DNA of 64,000 nt, taken from assembly GCA_026120185.1 (NCBI GenBank), contig JANUWF010003366.1:3472001-3536000 (forward strand), in the 5' to 3' direction. A model generated the notes under the pieces. It ran no database searches. It saw only the letters and a list, made by a program, of their open reading frames with translations, and was not told the origin of the DNA. Each line of letters starts with the position of its first letter. The stretch's first letter is position 1. The position numbers and the translations under genes were made by a program. This document shows positions 47,092 to 59,165 of the stretch, one piece after another. The stretch is from Voacanga thouarsii (lineage: Eukaryota; Streptophyta; Magnoliopsida; Gentianales; Apocynaceae).

Positions 47092-49446
47092 ACTTATAAC
47101 ATCCCACTACCTACATATCCTATTAGGGTTAGGGATGTCGCTCCGTCCACGGGACAAGAGGTCTTTATAACAAAGACTAACAAAAGAAAGGAAAGATATA
47201 ATCCAAAACAAACTTATTACAACTCAAATATAAACAAATCCAAAAAATAAATAAATGTCTGCTAGAGTCTCTCAAAATGAAATACATAGAAAAAGAAATA
47301 GGTCTTAAAAACAAAGGCAATCTCTAATCATTAACCCTCACAACAGGATATACCTGAAAACATAGTATAAAAAGGTGGTGAGACATAATTCTCAATAAGC
47401 CCGTGTGTGCTTTGAGTGCATCAGGTAAACCAGTTCAAGTATGCAAGTTGAGAAATTTTCATAGAAGTATGTGTTGGCAAGTCCTGAATAAATTTCACAA
47501 ATAAAGAGTGGTGTTTTTCATTCAAACCATACATGTATATAATAAAAGCGATCACTCAAAAGAGGTAGCCATGGCACACTACTTTGTGCACCATAACAAA
47601 AGAACATTGAGGATGCCACACTTTGTGTATACTGACACAAGGTAGGTGTACAGTCTATCGGGTGAGATACTCTCCATCTCTACACTCAAACTTACCAGTT
47701 GTCCATTCCGAAAATACACAGTCCACTTGACTATACTTGCTAGCTTGGACTGGAACGATCTACAGGACTGGCATCCTATCCAGGAAGGACTCACCTCTTA
47801 GAGGTGGCCACCTATAAAGAGACTTACCCTAACCCTTCAAAGACTAGTCATAGTAGTTTACCCTTATTGAGTACTCAACGTTGCATTTCTCCCTCTTGGG
47901 AAAAGAAAGATAATTGAATGTAATTTCTTTGAAATAGCAATTATGATTTCCAAAATTCTTTATCAAAGTCAGTTTTTAGAAAAAGTTTAGCATTTTGTGT
48001 AAAATTACTTATTCAACTTAAAATGGTTTGTTTGACTGAAAAGAAAAGGAAAATTGTCTTTAATTGCATTCATAGTACGATTTCTTGTATACATCATGTT
48101 TGACTTGCCAAGGTGACTTTGATCTTCAAATAACTTTATGCAGGAACTTACCTGATCTTTTGCTTTTTCCTTGGTACAATAGCCTTTCAAGATAATTCAA
48201 GGCAACCTAACCCCGCTTGGGCTAAATACAGGATATAAGTCCTAACATCTAGATAGTACTTGCTTTAAATAAATAATTTTTAGCCTAACATGCTTAAGCT
48301 CAACTAGATAAAACAACATCTAGTTATGAAAACAATGCCTAAAGCTTTAACACTAGTTGATAAAGTATTTTATAGAATAAGATTAATTTGATAAGTTAAA
48401 ACAAATTAGTGTTATAAATAATAAATTATAATATTCACTATTTATCATCAAATAATAAATAATGAGTACTATTAATAAATAATGAGTACTTTTAATAATA
48501 AATCCTAAATAATAAGTAATATCAATAATAGATTATAAATAAATTTAATAATAAATAATAAATAACAAATAGAATTAATAATAAATAAATTATTCTCATA
48601 TAAATAATATTTATGAGTGTAAATAAAAGTTTTAGTAAGGCTAACTAATAGTAATATGAATATAAAAGAGATTTGATATTAATTAATTCCAGTATTATTG
48701 TTTATATTTAATAAAAATATTATTATTTATTTATCAAATAAAATAATAATACTTCAACTAATCATTAATTTTGAAAATATATATTCTTACTAAAATTAGT
48801 TAATTAAATTAAATAATAATATTAATTATATTAATAGTAATAATGATAGTAAGAATAATACTAAAAATAATAAAAGTAGTTCTTACAATAATTGTTAACA
48901 ACTATAGTGAAATACTACAGAAAATTTATATACATATTCATACACACATGGATCCAACAAATAGCAAGTCGATTTATCCAAAAGTAAGCTTGTATTAACA
49001 TACATTACAATAAGTGTGATATTCTACTAACCATAATAATATATATGGATTTATTGAAAAATATAACATCATGAAGCTATAATCAACAATGATGGTTTAA
49101 TGCCTATCATACATCAAACATCCCTAAAGCTCTTAATCATAATGAATATACACTGATCTTAAAGTATAATCTATACTTTATGAATTACAACATTCATTCA
49201 AAGCTTCATATCTTAAATCTATTCCCTTCACCCACATATATATCTCTAACCCCACATTATTCAATCAACCTATCAAATCCATCATCTAAGAGCCTTGAGT
49301 TTGAAAATCTAAAAAGGCAATCAAGAAAGAAATACTTGTTTTGATGATCGTTAGTTGAAGATACCGCGTTGTTCAATGAAGGTCCTTGAATGCTTGATGG
49401 TCCTTCCTTTGTTGAACTTGTTTAAGAATGGCCATTAATGATTCGG

Positions 49447-49507
<61 letters not shown>

Positions 49508-51381
49508 ATGATTATGAAATGGTGATGATGAGATGAAGAAGGTCCAAGATGTTCAAATTTACTTCTTGATTTCTTTTTGTTCTTGACCGAAAAGTGTGTT
49601 TGATCTAAATGGAAGATCAACTTTGGTGTTTTTGGTGTTGTGGAGTGGCCTATGAGTGAGTATGGACTGAATCCTAGTTGGTTTGAAGGTTCTTGGAATG
49701 GTTGGGGATGAATAGAGGTGATTGAAGGTTAAAGAAGCTTAGTGTGTGTTCTTGGTGTTTTTGAAAGAAATTTGAGAAAGAGTGTTTCGTGTGTGTCTTG
49801 TGAATGATGGCCGAATGGCCTAGCTAGGGGAAAGGATTTCGATTATCCATGAAAGAGAGAGAGAGTTTCAGTTTTTTTTCAAATTTCAAATTGAGAGAAA
49901 TGTGGAGTTGTTTGAGGTTGAAGATTGGTTAATGGTGTTTACTCCTTGATGGTTTCTTATCTTTCAATGGTGAATGGCTGAACTAGCTCTAAGTTGATCA
50001 TGGAATGAAGAATTGTTCAGCTTTGTAGTTGGCTGAAAATGGTTGTGAAATAGCAGAGAAGTTTTTGGTTTAATTCTTTAGCTAGATGAGTCTTTAATGG
50101 AAGAAAAATCTGGAATGTAATTTTAATTTTGAAAAGTTTTGAATGGAGTAAAGATATGAGTGTTTTGAGGTGTGTTAATGGAGTCCTAATGACCAAGGTA
50201 GATGAAGAAGCTAAGGTGTTCTGTCCATGGCTATAACATGGCTGAAAATATGTAGAAGGATGATGAAGAAATTGGTTCTTGCTTTAGATAGGCAAAGCTG
50301 GAAAAAGAATTCTAGAATTTAAGCTTAAGAACTCTTAAAATTTGAAATGATTTCGAGCACAATTTTTTGGGCTACTTTGAAATGGGTTTGTAGCTGGAAT
50401 TTCGAGTGTTTGAAGGTCTATTAATAGTGGTTTTCCAGCCACCATCTTGGAGAAGAAAGAGGAAAGTTTCAGGTGTTCTTGTGCACAAATGAATGGCTCA
50501 ATGTTCATGTCCAAAGCTTGGTTGTTTGCTGGAAAAATTTCTGGTTTGGTATAGCTTGTACAAGCTATGAAATTCCGATGTGTTTTCAGCATTATCTTAC
50601 ACAAGATGATTGGTTCTTTGCAAGAATTAAGTAGGGAAAGGTTACTGAAATTTTTGAAAACCAGCCATGAAGAATTTCTAGAAAATTTTCCAGATTTTAA
50701 CCAAAATAAGAACAAGAAGACAATGAAGTTCTTGGAAGAATAGCTATGATGATTTAATTGAAAAACTCTTCTTATTTTTCCTCTACAATTTCGATCATCC
50801 TTCTATCCCCAAGGGCTGGAATTTTTGAAACTTCAAGCAAGAAATTATCCAAGACTTTTTATAGATATTGAAATGAATTAAAGAAATAATAGTAGTTTAA
50901 ATTTGAATAGGTTAAGACACAACTTGCAAGAATAATTGAGACAAAAAATTCTTCTAGAATTCTTTTTAGGATAATATCACATGGTTAAGACATTATCATT
51001 GTGTCTTCCCTAAGACAACATTCCTAAATTTAAGGAATTTAAGAAGAAAGAAAATTCAAACATTGGTTAACAAAATTAAGAATAAAACTTAGGTGATGGG
51101 ATTTGTACTCAAGACCTTAGAGATTAAATCACAAAGCTCTAACCACTTAACCACAATAATTCTTATTTTTCCAACCTAATTCTCTTCTTATCTAAGCCTA
51201 AAGCCATCTTCCTTTTTCGACCTCAATCAAAATTACCTTTTTACCCTTACTTCTCAACAAGCATAAATAAACCATATAACCCATATACTACAATTCCAAG
51301 GCATGCAACATCATTCAAGGAATATATTTTATGTAAAATGATATGATATGCACCCCATCCCTCTTACTCTAGGGTAGGTTT
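47092..51381 (-). repeat. Gypsy D 5' LTR
   Basis: It is colinear with 28888-32944 throughout, including the ATAAT-rich stretch (48415-48900) and the GA run (49449-49503). Between 49504 and 49790 it holds sequence absent from the other LTR. The right end is estimated by alignment (homology stops after GGTAGGTTTA). No gene is seen inside. Confidence 0.88.
49449..49503. repeat. (GA)n microsatellite
   Basis: An uninterrupted GA run, homologous in place to 31273-31309 in the other LTR. Confidence 0.95.
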
Positions 51382-51384
51382 AGG

Positions 51385-52303
51385 TGGCTGTGGTGGCTTC
51401 TCAACTCCATGGCTCCTCTCCCTCGAGGTTAACCATCTTTTCACTCTCCTATCATATTAGAATCCATAGTTGATTAGGGTCTGATTAGAAACTACATCTT
51501 CAGAGGTGGTGTTGATTGGTACCTTTCCCATAGTGGATACATGGAAATGTTGTAGGATACGGGTAATCAAGACAGGGAAAATAAAAGCTCTAGAGGTATA
51601 GTGAGACGCTACCACCTCTCTCATATATATGACTACAATGGGGACTAGAAGGATAGGCTCCAAGTGTAGCATCCTATAAAAGGCATAAATGTCGATCACT
51701 CTAGACTCATTGAGGCTACTGGCTCTAGGGGCAATACTAAACCCTAGGAGATAGAAGAGAAGTTTGTGTTGGGGAGGCGTATTAGTAACCTAGATGATCA
51801 TAGTCTACTTTGCCTGGGTATACTAGAGTTGAAACTCGAGAGCATCAGTAAATCTCCTAGTACTCTTAGAGGTTACCATCTTATTGTAAGTATATATGTC
51901 TACCTTGGGGCTCTGATCCTCTACCCTGATATCCTAGCCAGTAGCCCTCTAGTAAGATGAATGGGCACCTTTCTCACCACTGTATCAATGGGCTTGAGCG
52001 TACTATGACGCTTCTCAAACATGTTGGCGAAGAACTCCTTCTCCAACATATGAAAATATGCACCACTCAATCACAAGATAAGAGCCCATCCTATCTGTCT
52101 AAAACTATCTACCATTCAAGTCCCCATTAAATCCAGGGTCTACAGTCTTATCCAAAATAGTCTTGTTGTGGAGCCTAGTAATGTACCATTTCTTGCAGGT
52201 GCCATCTACGAAATGTCCAGGTTGGGTGGTAGTGTTAGTAGTGGTGGCTGGTTGGGGTGAAGCCCTTCCTCTTAGAGCGAGGTTTGGAAGATATATGTGG
52301 CAT
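51385..52303 (-). pseudogene. Second copy of the Athila/Tat-type second ORF
   Basis: The ATG at 52301-52303 begins MPHISSKPRSKRKGF, again a basic N-terminus. The best frame (51699-51457) contains DIYAFYRMLHLEPI, VASHYTSRAFIFPVLITRI, STMGKVPINT and SNQTLINYGF, matching ILHRMM, HHRLSTKAFVFPLVIMKI and TEQTLMSCGY of the copy at 39924-41118. Several stops and frame changes separate the parts. The C-terminal proline-rich linker is reached right where gypsy D begins, so the helical tail is missing. No gag, LTR or pol belongs to it here. Confidence 0.75.
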
Positions 52304-53533
52304 GGTGGGGAAATGAAAAGCAAAGAGATAGAAAAGGGGATAGGGTCTTATAACAGAAGCTACCAATCTAAGTTAACACAACAACAACTTAAACCTAGTC
52401 TCCAATCCAATCTACAAAACCACAGCTCAACCAATTCGAATTGTATCCCCACACACACCACAAAAACTCAAAACATAACTGAAAATGCAGAATGAAGGAG
52501 TAAAACAAATAAAGATCAAGTTAACAAAATGTGTGGACAAAGACCCACAAAAACAAAAAGAAAGCAAAAATAATTCTACTTGGTTCATAACAGTATATAA
52601 TTTAACATCCACAAAAATTACTTTCTCAAGGCATAATGCAATTTCATCACACAAGAAAAATCACAACATCTTATTTCATCAACTTAACTTCACCAATTTG
52701 CTTTCACAAAAATCATAATAAAGTGCATCATTCCCAAAAACCAAAAACTCAATATCCTTTTTTTTAGTAAGATAATGCACAATTCCAGTTTCATAAAGGG
52801 AATAGAGAATTGGTTCCAAATATTCACAGAGAATATCAATACTTATAATCAAATTCCCTTAATACCCGAAATAAATAAATTACGTGGCACCTTAAAACTT
52901 TATCAAACTTTAACCTCTTCAAAGTAATAATAAATAGGCTTCACAAAAGTAGTGCCCATAGCCCCTAAAAAAAATTTTCAACATAACTCCAAAATTTCCA
53001 CTGCTTTAGAAAATCCCATCAAACAAAAGTCCACTAATCACCCTCTAATTAAACACCCACAAATTTGCAGCATTAACAATAGAATGCCCACTAATTGATG
53101 AGTATGTAACTAACAGTTCAAAATAGGGTGCAATTAAGATATCTCTATTAAGTCCCCAAGAATACATTATGGTGTTTAGTCATCTGCCCATTCCCAATAG
53201 GTATTTTCAATCTACACCTTAAGCTCCTCAAAGTAGTTCAAACTCTATAGTTCTATTCACAAAAACGCAGTTAAGTGCATCATCATATACAACACATTCA
53301 GGACAAACAAAATCCCCAAAATCTAAACCAATTTAAATCACACACAAGTCAAAACTAAAAAAAGGGCAAAGAACATAATACCACTGATGGTTTAATGCAA
53401 GAAGAATTTGTGTAAGCTACCCAAGGCCATGTACCTCCACAACAGACAACTACTTAAATGGCATGAAGGTGGTGGAGACAAAAGTGACAAGAAAAGATGG
53501 GAACTTATTGTGGAGTGCTGGAAATATGAAGAG
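52304..53533. other. Unassigned A-rich sequence
   Basis: This lies upstream (minus strand) of the second-ORF copy. It is probably internal or untranslated sequence of the same Athila/Tat-like remnant. The short frames at 52427-52718 have no family resemblance. Nothing else seen. Confidence 0.45.
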
Positions 53534-54953
53534 TGATAGGGCCTAAATTTACATATATTTTCCTAGTTATTTAAGGCTAATTTGAGAAACTTTTGATGTA
53601 ATAACTAGGCATATTCTTTCCTATTTGACATTTTGCTTGTGGAAAGTGTTTTTGACGAATTTGTGTAGAATTGAGTAGATTTTGAGCAAAAGGTGAAAAT
53701 TTCCAACTTGCACTTGGCATCGGTCTGGCTACTGCACCAGGTGCCAGGTCCGCTCTGGAAAAACGGAGCAAAATAGAGCAACGTCTAGGGGCAGACTAAA
53801 ATGCACCTTACGCCATGTGGATCGAAGTGACCAGGCGCCAGGTTTAGTTTGTTCTATGATGATTTTGTGCACGAAATTAGTATTTCCCAAAGGATTTTGG
53901 TATTTTTCTAATTCTAATGGGCCAAGAATTCTCAAGCCACGAATTCTAGTATCAAGGGAGCTTATAAGACAAGAAAAAGCATAAGAGAAAGTGGTGAATT
54001 TAGTGATCTAAGCTAGCTACTTATTTTTCGAAGACTCACCACTCAAAGAAGCATTGTTCAAATGAGGTTTTCAAGAGAAGAAGAAGAGATTATCTATGAG
54101 TTGTATCTTTTATCCTTTGTTTACTTTTCTAGAACAATGATGTGCTTAATGTTTTGATTGTAATTGGATATTATTTTAGAGATTATGATTTTGAGTTAAT
54201 TGGGATTTTGATCAATCTATTACTATCATTGGTATATGATTACTTCTTATCATTGGTTATTGATGCGTTTTCTTCCAATTGACTTGGGAAACGACATTAG
54301 AAGTTCATTGCATTGATTTCATATTTGTTAAATCCTAATGGACTTGGGAAACAAAGTTAAGATTAAAGAACTAAAATAATCAAAGGTTGGTTGATTTCAC
54401 CTAGAGAATATGGTTATTAAGTAATTTCATGTTGATTATCACATAGAATATAAGTGTAATTATTGAAGGAAGAATTTAATGCACCTTTTGGCTATTTTAG
54501 TGCAATTGAAAAATCTACTAAATTAATCAAGAGATAATGGTTCCATGGATTGGGAAAGACATGGAATCTACATAAGCGAGTTCATGACTTGGGAAATGAT
54601 TAATTTTTACTTAAGTTCCTTCATGATGCAAAAAAGACAATTTATTGTAATGAATTCTAAATGATTCAATATTATATTTTTAGGATAATTGTCCTGTTAC
54701 ATAAAATTGCAACCTTGAGTTTTATATTGCAACCTTGAGTTTTATCACTTTATTAGGTAGTTTAAATAATGAATGAAAAGTGATTAGTGTGTACTTATTC
54801 CTTTGAGGTTCGATACTCGTTAATTTTCCTATACTATGTTTCCGATGAGTATAGTTGCTCGTATGTGTAATTTGGGATTAATGTTTTAATTAAAACTTTG
54901 CTAAGGGATGTATTTAAATTTGATAATTTTTTTACACCCAAATTTTACGCATA
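53534..54953 (+). repeat. Family C LTR, left (5') copy of the composite element
   Basis: It starts TGATAGGGCC and ends near TACGCATA, next to the PBS. Boxes of the GGTGCCAGGT and GGCGCCAGGT type are at 53710-53850. Internal words are of the GGGAAA type. A TATA-like CTTATAAG lies near 53961. Confidence 0.9.
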
Positions 54954-54960
54954 AAGGTTT

Positions 54961-54980
54961 TGGCACCGTTGCTAGGGAAC
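54961..54980 (+). other. Primer-binding site of Athila/Tat type
   Basis: TGGCACCGTTGCTAGGGAAC resembles the TGGCGCCGTTGCCGGGGA-type PBS common to plant Athila/Tat elements. It supports the lineage call for family C. Confidence 0.8.
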
Positions 54981-55329
54981 AATATCATAAAGTTAGGATT
55001 TCATTGATTTAACCATGTTGATATGTTTATATGTCTGTATGTAAATATGTGTACATGTTCTTTGTGTAAATACGTGATATATCTTGTTGTTTGCAATATT
55101 GTGTGCCTTAATTGACTAGCTTAGTTCATGTTGTACTTGTAAGTACCACTAACTTTTGTATAGGTTGTTTGTGAATATATGCAATGTGTGTTTTCTTTTC
55201 TTTATTTTTCTATTATTTGTTTTGCCTTTTTGTTTTTTTTATTTTCTTTGTTTTCTAGTATTTTTTTTCTATTTTTATTGTTACTTTCAATTTGATTTGT
55301 TCTTCTTTGAGCGCAAGATTGACATCATC

Positions 55330-55584
55330 ATGGACAATTACTTTTGGGCAGAAGATAAAAGGAGCTTCATTGATGAGAATTTGGCAAATTTTCAACCTGG
55401 GATTGACACTTTTTGTGAAACCTCACTTGAAGCCTCAATTCATTCTTTTTTCAACAATACAAATATATCAATTAAGTGGCATAAAGAAGCATCCCAACAA
55501 ATGAACTCTACTAGAACACAGCTAGTCAAGTTGGTTGAAGATGCCTTAACATCCCATATACTTGGACAAGAGAATCCTAAATGA
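55330..55584 (+). CDS. Small ORF of unknown function in the composite element
   Basis: The uninterrupted frame from ATG 55330 gives about 84 residues, starting MDNYFWAEDKRSF and containing FNNTNISIKWHKEASQQMN and a helical end LVKLVEDALTSHILGQ. A longer frame opens at 55156, but its first ~58 residues are a T-rich F/L/Y run and probably not coding. It sits 350 bases after the PBS, where gag normally begins, yet it does not resemble the gag at 42200-43575. It could be a replaced or eroded gag N-terminus, or chance. I do not recognise it. Confidence 0.35.
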   Translation: MDNYFWAEDKRSFIDENLANFQPGIDTFCETSLEASIHSFFNNTNISIKWHKEASQQMNSTRTQLVKLVEDALTSHILGQENPK

Positions 55585-55603
55585 GAGGAGAGAGGATATG
55601 AGG

Positions 55604-57470
55604 TGTAAAACCCCACCTAAGACTACCCTAGAAATAGAGGAAAGGATTGCATTCCATGGTATATTGCATGAACATATTCTTTATGGGTGAAATTGTGAAT
55701 TTTTGAAATTCCTATATGTGTTTTTGTGAAGTATTTATGCTAGATGTGTGTTGGGGGCAATTAGGAAATTGTTCTTAGAGATGAGAGAAGAAGAGACTTG
55801 GGTTTTAGAAAGAAAGAGAATTAGATTGGGAAAATAAGGATAAGAATTAATGTGGTTAAGTGGTTAGAGCTTTATGCTTAAATCCTAAGATCTTGAGTTC
55901 AAATCCCATCAACTAAGTATTATTTTTAATTATCCTAACTAATTTTTGAATTTTATTTCTTGCATTCCAAGAAGCTAGGAATGTTGTCTTAGGTGAAACA
56001 TAATGGTAATATTCTAACCACGTGATCTTATCCTAAAAAAAATCTAGAGGAGTTTTAATCTCCATTATTTTAGCAACTAATGTCCTCACATGTTTGATTT
56101 GAAATATTCATAATTCTTAAATTCTTTAAAATTTCCTTGTAAAATATTTTAGATGATCTTGGACTTAAATTTTTAAAATGAAAATTCCAGCTCCTGGAGA
56201 ATTATTTGGCTGAAATATAGGAGCAATATTAGTGTGTTTGTTTTTCAAATTAAATCACCATGATTTCTTCTCTAAAGAACTTCATTTTGCCTATTCTTAT
56301 TTTGGTGCAAAGCTGGGTTTTATTTCCAGCTCTTCCTCTTGGTTAACTTCCTAAAATGTGCAAGAAAATTACCTTTTCTTTCCTTGCTATCAAATAGCAA
56401 CACCGTATAAGCAAAAAACTAGAAATACCTTAGAATTTTGGAGTTAATATAACGTTACTAAAACAGAAAAATTTTCCAACAAACTATAAAGCATTTCAGC
56501 CATAGGAATTGGAGCATTCAACTCACTCATTAGATCATCTAAAGTTCTTCTTCTTCTTCTTCAAGATAATAGCTGAAAACCACATTTAATAGACCTTGAA
56601 ACACTCCTATTTTACAGCTGCAAATCTATTCAAAAAAATTCAAACTCTTGCTAACAAACCATCCTAGATTATATGAACTCTTGTAGCTAAGTTACCAGAT
56701 TTTTTTCATCCTTGTTAGCAAAGATAAAAATCAATTTTCTCCTTTAATTTCTTCATCCTTTTCGGCCACCTGAAACACCATAGCTGAACATCTTACCTTC
56801 TGCACCAACCTTGGCCATTAGAACTCTATTAAATCACCTCAAACCTCTCCTAACTTCACTCCATTCAAAATACTTTCAACTTGAAAATTAAATTCCATCT
56901 TTTTCTCCCTTAAACACTCACCTAACTAAGCAAGCAAACCAGAATTTTCACTCCTCTAGCACAACCATTTTCAGCTAGCACCTAGACTATAAGAGCTCTC
57001 CATTTCACTACCAAGTCTTAGACAAATTAGTGAACCACCATTGAAGGACTAGTGACATTTTGGAAGAAATCACCATTAGCAAATCCTTCGCCTAAAAAAC
57101 CTCCACTTTTTCTTCATTTTGAGATTTGAATTAGCTCTAGCCTTTGTATACCTTAGCATAACCAAATCTCTCCCCCTCTAGCAAGGCCATTCGGCCATCA
57201 CACTCCAAAGAACACTCTCTCTTTTCTCTCAACTTTCTCTTTTGTTTTCAAGAATACCAAGAACACATACTACACTCCTTCAAACCCTATCCACTTCTAA
57301 TAATCCCAAACTACTCTAAATCCCTCAAATCAAGTAGAATTCAATCTATACTCTTCCTTAGTATACTTTATAACACCCAAACAACAAAAGTTAATCCTTC
57401 TTTCGGATCAAACAAACCTTTTTGTTGAAGAAAGAAGAACACCAAAAAGGTAAAATAAGTGCAACAATGA
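55604..57470 (+). repeat. Truncated gypsy D-type LTR, plus strand
   Basis: It begins TGTAAAACCCCACC, matching the gypsy D LTR start TGTAAAACCACACC. It shares colinear blocks with the reverse complement of the gypsy D LTR, such as the stretch around CTTGAGTTCAAATCCCATC near 55890 and GGCCATTCGGCCATCA near 57186. Only about the first 1.9 kb is present; it is cut where a reversed family C LTR starts. Confidence 0.75.
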
Positions 57471-57471
57471 T

Positions 57472-58340
57472 GTGTTTAGATTTGGGTATAAAAATCATAA
57501 AAAAACTAAGTACATTCCCAATTAAGTTAAATTAAAACGTTAACCCCCAATTACACATATGAGCAAGCGTACTCATCATTAACATAGCATAGGGTTCAAA
57601 CGAGTGTCGATCTTCTAGGAACAAGTATGCATTAATCACTTTTCTTTTATTATTTAATCGACTCAATAAAGTGGAAAGGAAATAAAAAGAAAAATAAAAT
57701 AAAAGAAAATAAAGGAATATATACATGTCAAGGATGGAGAAGTATGTAACTCAAACCATTATTTTGACAATCATGATCTTAAAGTACCCAATCATTATCA
57801 TAACTAATTATTCCCTTAGCATCATGAAGGATTAAGATAGACTCACTTCTTTTTCAATCCATGAAATCACTACCTTCTAGATAAATTAGAATCACTTGGT
57901 CTCGTCTCAACTAATTCATCTAAAAGATGCATTAAACACAATCCTGGATTAAATTCCCATGGTCTCGGCAAATTCAAAACATGAAATTAACTAATGAATC
58001 ATTGGTTTCGGCAAACATCAATTTACCTTTAATTACCTAGTCCTCATCAATTAACCCCATTGGTCTCGGCGAGTTAAGAGACAATAAATATAGAATCAAT
58101 AAATTGAAACCACCATCAACCCTTTTGGTCTCAGCGAATTAATGGAAAAAACTAACAAATTAATCCTGCAATAAGCACAAGTAACTAAATACCAAGAAAA
58201 AAAATCAATTAATTAAAATATTATAACTCTAAATATCATGAATACCTAAAATAATGTCAAATTACAATAAAACAATTAATTCACCTTTGTCAAGAAAAAG
58301 AAAACAAAGTAAAAGAAGAATGAGGCTTGTCTCTGAGTGC
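57472..58340 (-). repeat. Truncated family C LTR, minus strand, with inverted tip
   Basis: It begins TGATGTGTTTAGATTTGGG and is colinear with 43868-44720. It is cut about 870 bases in. Its last 26 bases (58315-58340) are the expected next segment in reversed orientation. Internal words are of the GAGACCAA type. Confidence 0.8.
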
Positions 58341-59165
58341 CAATTCGGGGCCGTTCCTAGATCAATCAAACCCAGTTTTTGACGTTGATCTTTGTTAATC
58401 TTTATTAACAAACCATTGTGATTATTCTCACAATCAATTTAACAATCCAAATTGTTAAACAAAAGGCTTAATTACAAGATGAACATCAACTAAAGCCAAA
58501 ACCTGAACACAGACGCAGAACCATTCTGCAATATTTTCCAAAGCATAAAACCCACAACGCAGAAATGATTTCTGCAACCCAGATTATTCAAAACAAAACC
58601 CAGATGATTACATACAAACTAGTAGACATGATCATACAAACTAGTAGCATGCAATTTACATGCTTGAACAATTCAAAGCAATAAAACATCCAATTAAAAC
58701 ACAAACCCGTAGGCTCTAATACCATTGTAGGATTTCTAAATTAACTAATCAGATGAAACGCAGCGGAAAATAGCAAGAAATCCAAGCTATGGATCACGGG
58801 TTTGCAGTAGAAATGGGAAAAAGAGAAGATCACGCTTATTACCTCTTGAAGCTGGAATTTAAATTTTTCTTGTTCCAAGAACGCAGGCGCGATCCAGATC
58901 ACAAAACCAGTTCACAGTAACTTAACTGAAGTCCAAGAAAGAACTCCCTCTAATGATAATCCACACAAGGTCGAACGCTCACAATCTCACAATTCTATGC
59001 TAGTAGAATTTAGGAGGCTAGGGTTTGATTAATAAGAGAGAGACGGCTAGGGTTTGATCAAGAGAGAGGCAGAGAAACGGTTTCTCTGTTATTGCGTGAA
59101 TAGTCTGTATCTCTTACCCTAAGGAAACCGTTTCCTTATATTTATCTCTTCCTGGTGGTGGATTC
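58341..59165 (-). mobile_element. Copia fragment: leader, PBS and LTR part
   Basis: On the minus strand, TGGTATTAGAGCC (plus strand GGCTCTAATACCA, 58712-58724) is a copia-type PBS. The LTR end follows from 58726 (TGTAGGATTTC). The LTR body resembles 17745-18140 in layout (TTTTTCTTG, then CTCTAATGATAATCCACAC near 58950, then CTATGCTAGTAGAA near 58996, then CCTTATATTTAT near 59136). It is cut near 59165. It is related to but distinct from copia B. Confidence 0.7.

Larger units (their letters stand above)
28888..51381 (-). mobile_element. Gypsy D: Tekay/Del-like Ty3/gypsy element with ~4 kb LTRs
   Basis: The order on the minus strand is 5' LTR (47092-51381), PBS, gag (46956 to 45399, continuing at 36606), PR, RT, RNase H, IN, a C-terminal domain, PPT-like GACGAAATTCTTTTAAGG, 3' LTR (28888-32944). 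PR-RT-RH-IN order is that of Ty3/gypsy. A complete Athila/Tat-like element sits inside gag. The IN C-terminus and the 'GACGAAATTC then TGTAA' junction are typical of chromoviruses of the Tekay/Del type (established pattern, matched by eye). I found no convincing TSD, and the outer boundaries are uncertain by several bases. Confidence 0.85.

Noticed and set aside
49435..49620. ORF with an alternating Ser-Leu run
   Set aside because: Translation of the (GA)n microsatellite.
52163..52495. 110-codon plus-strand ORF
   Set aside because: It overlaps the minus-strand second-ORF remnant and its upstream region; composition is biased and no motif is seen.
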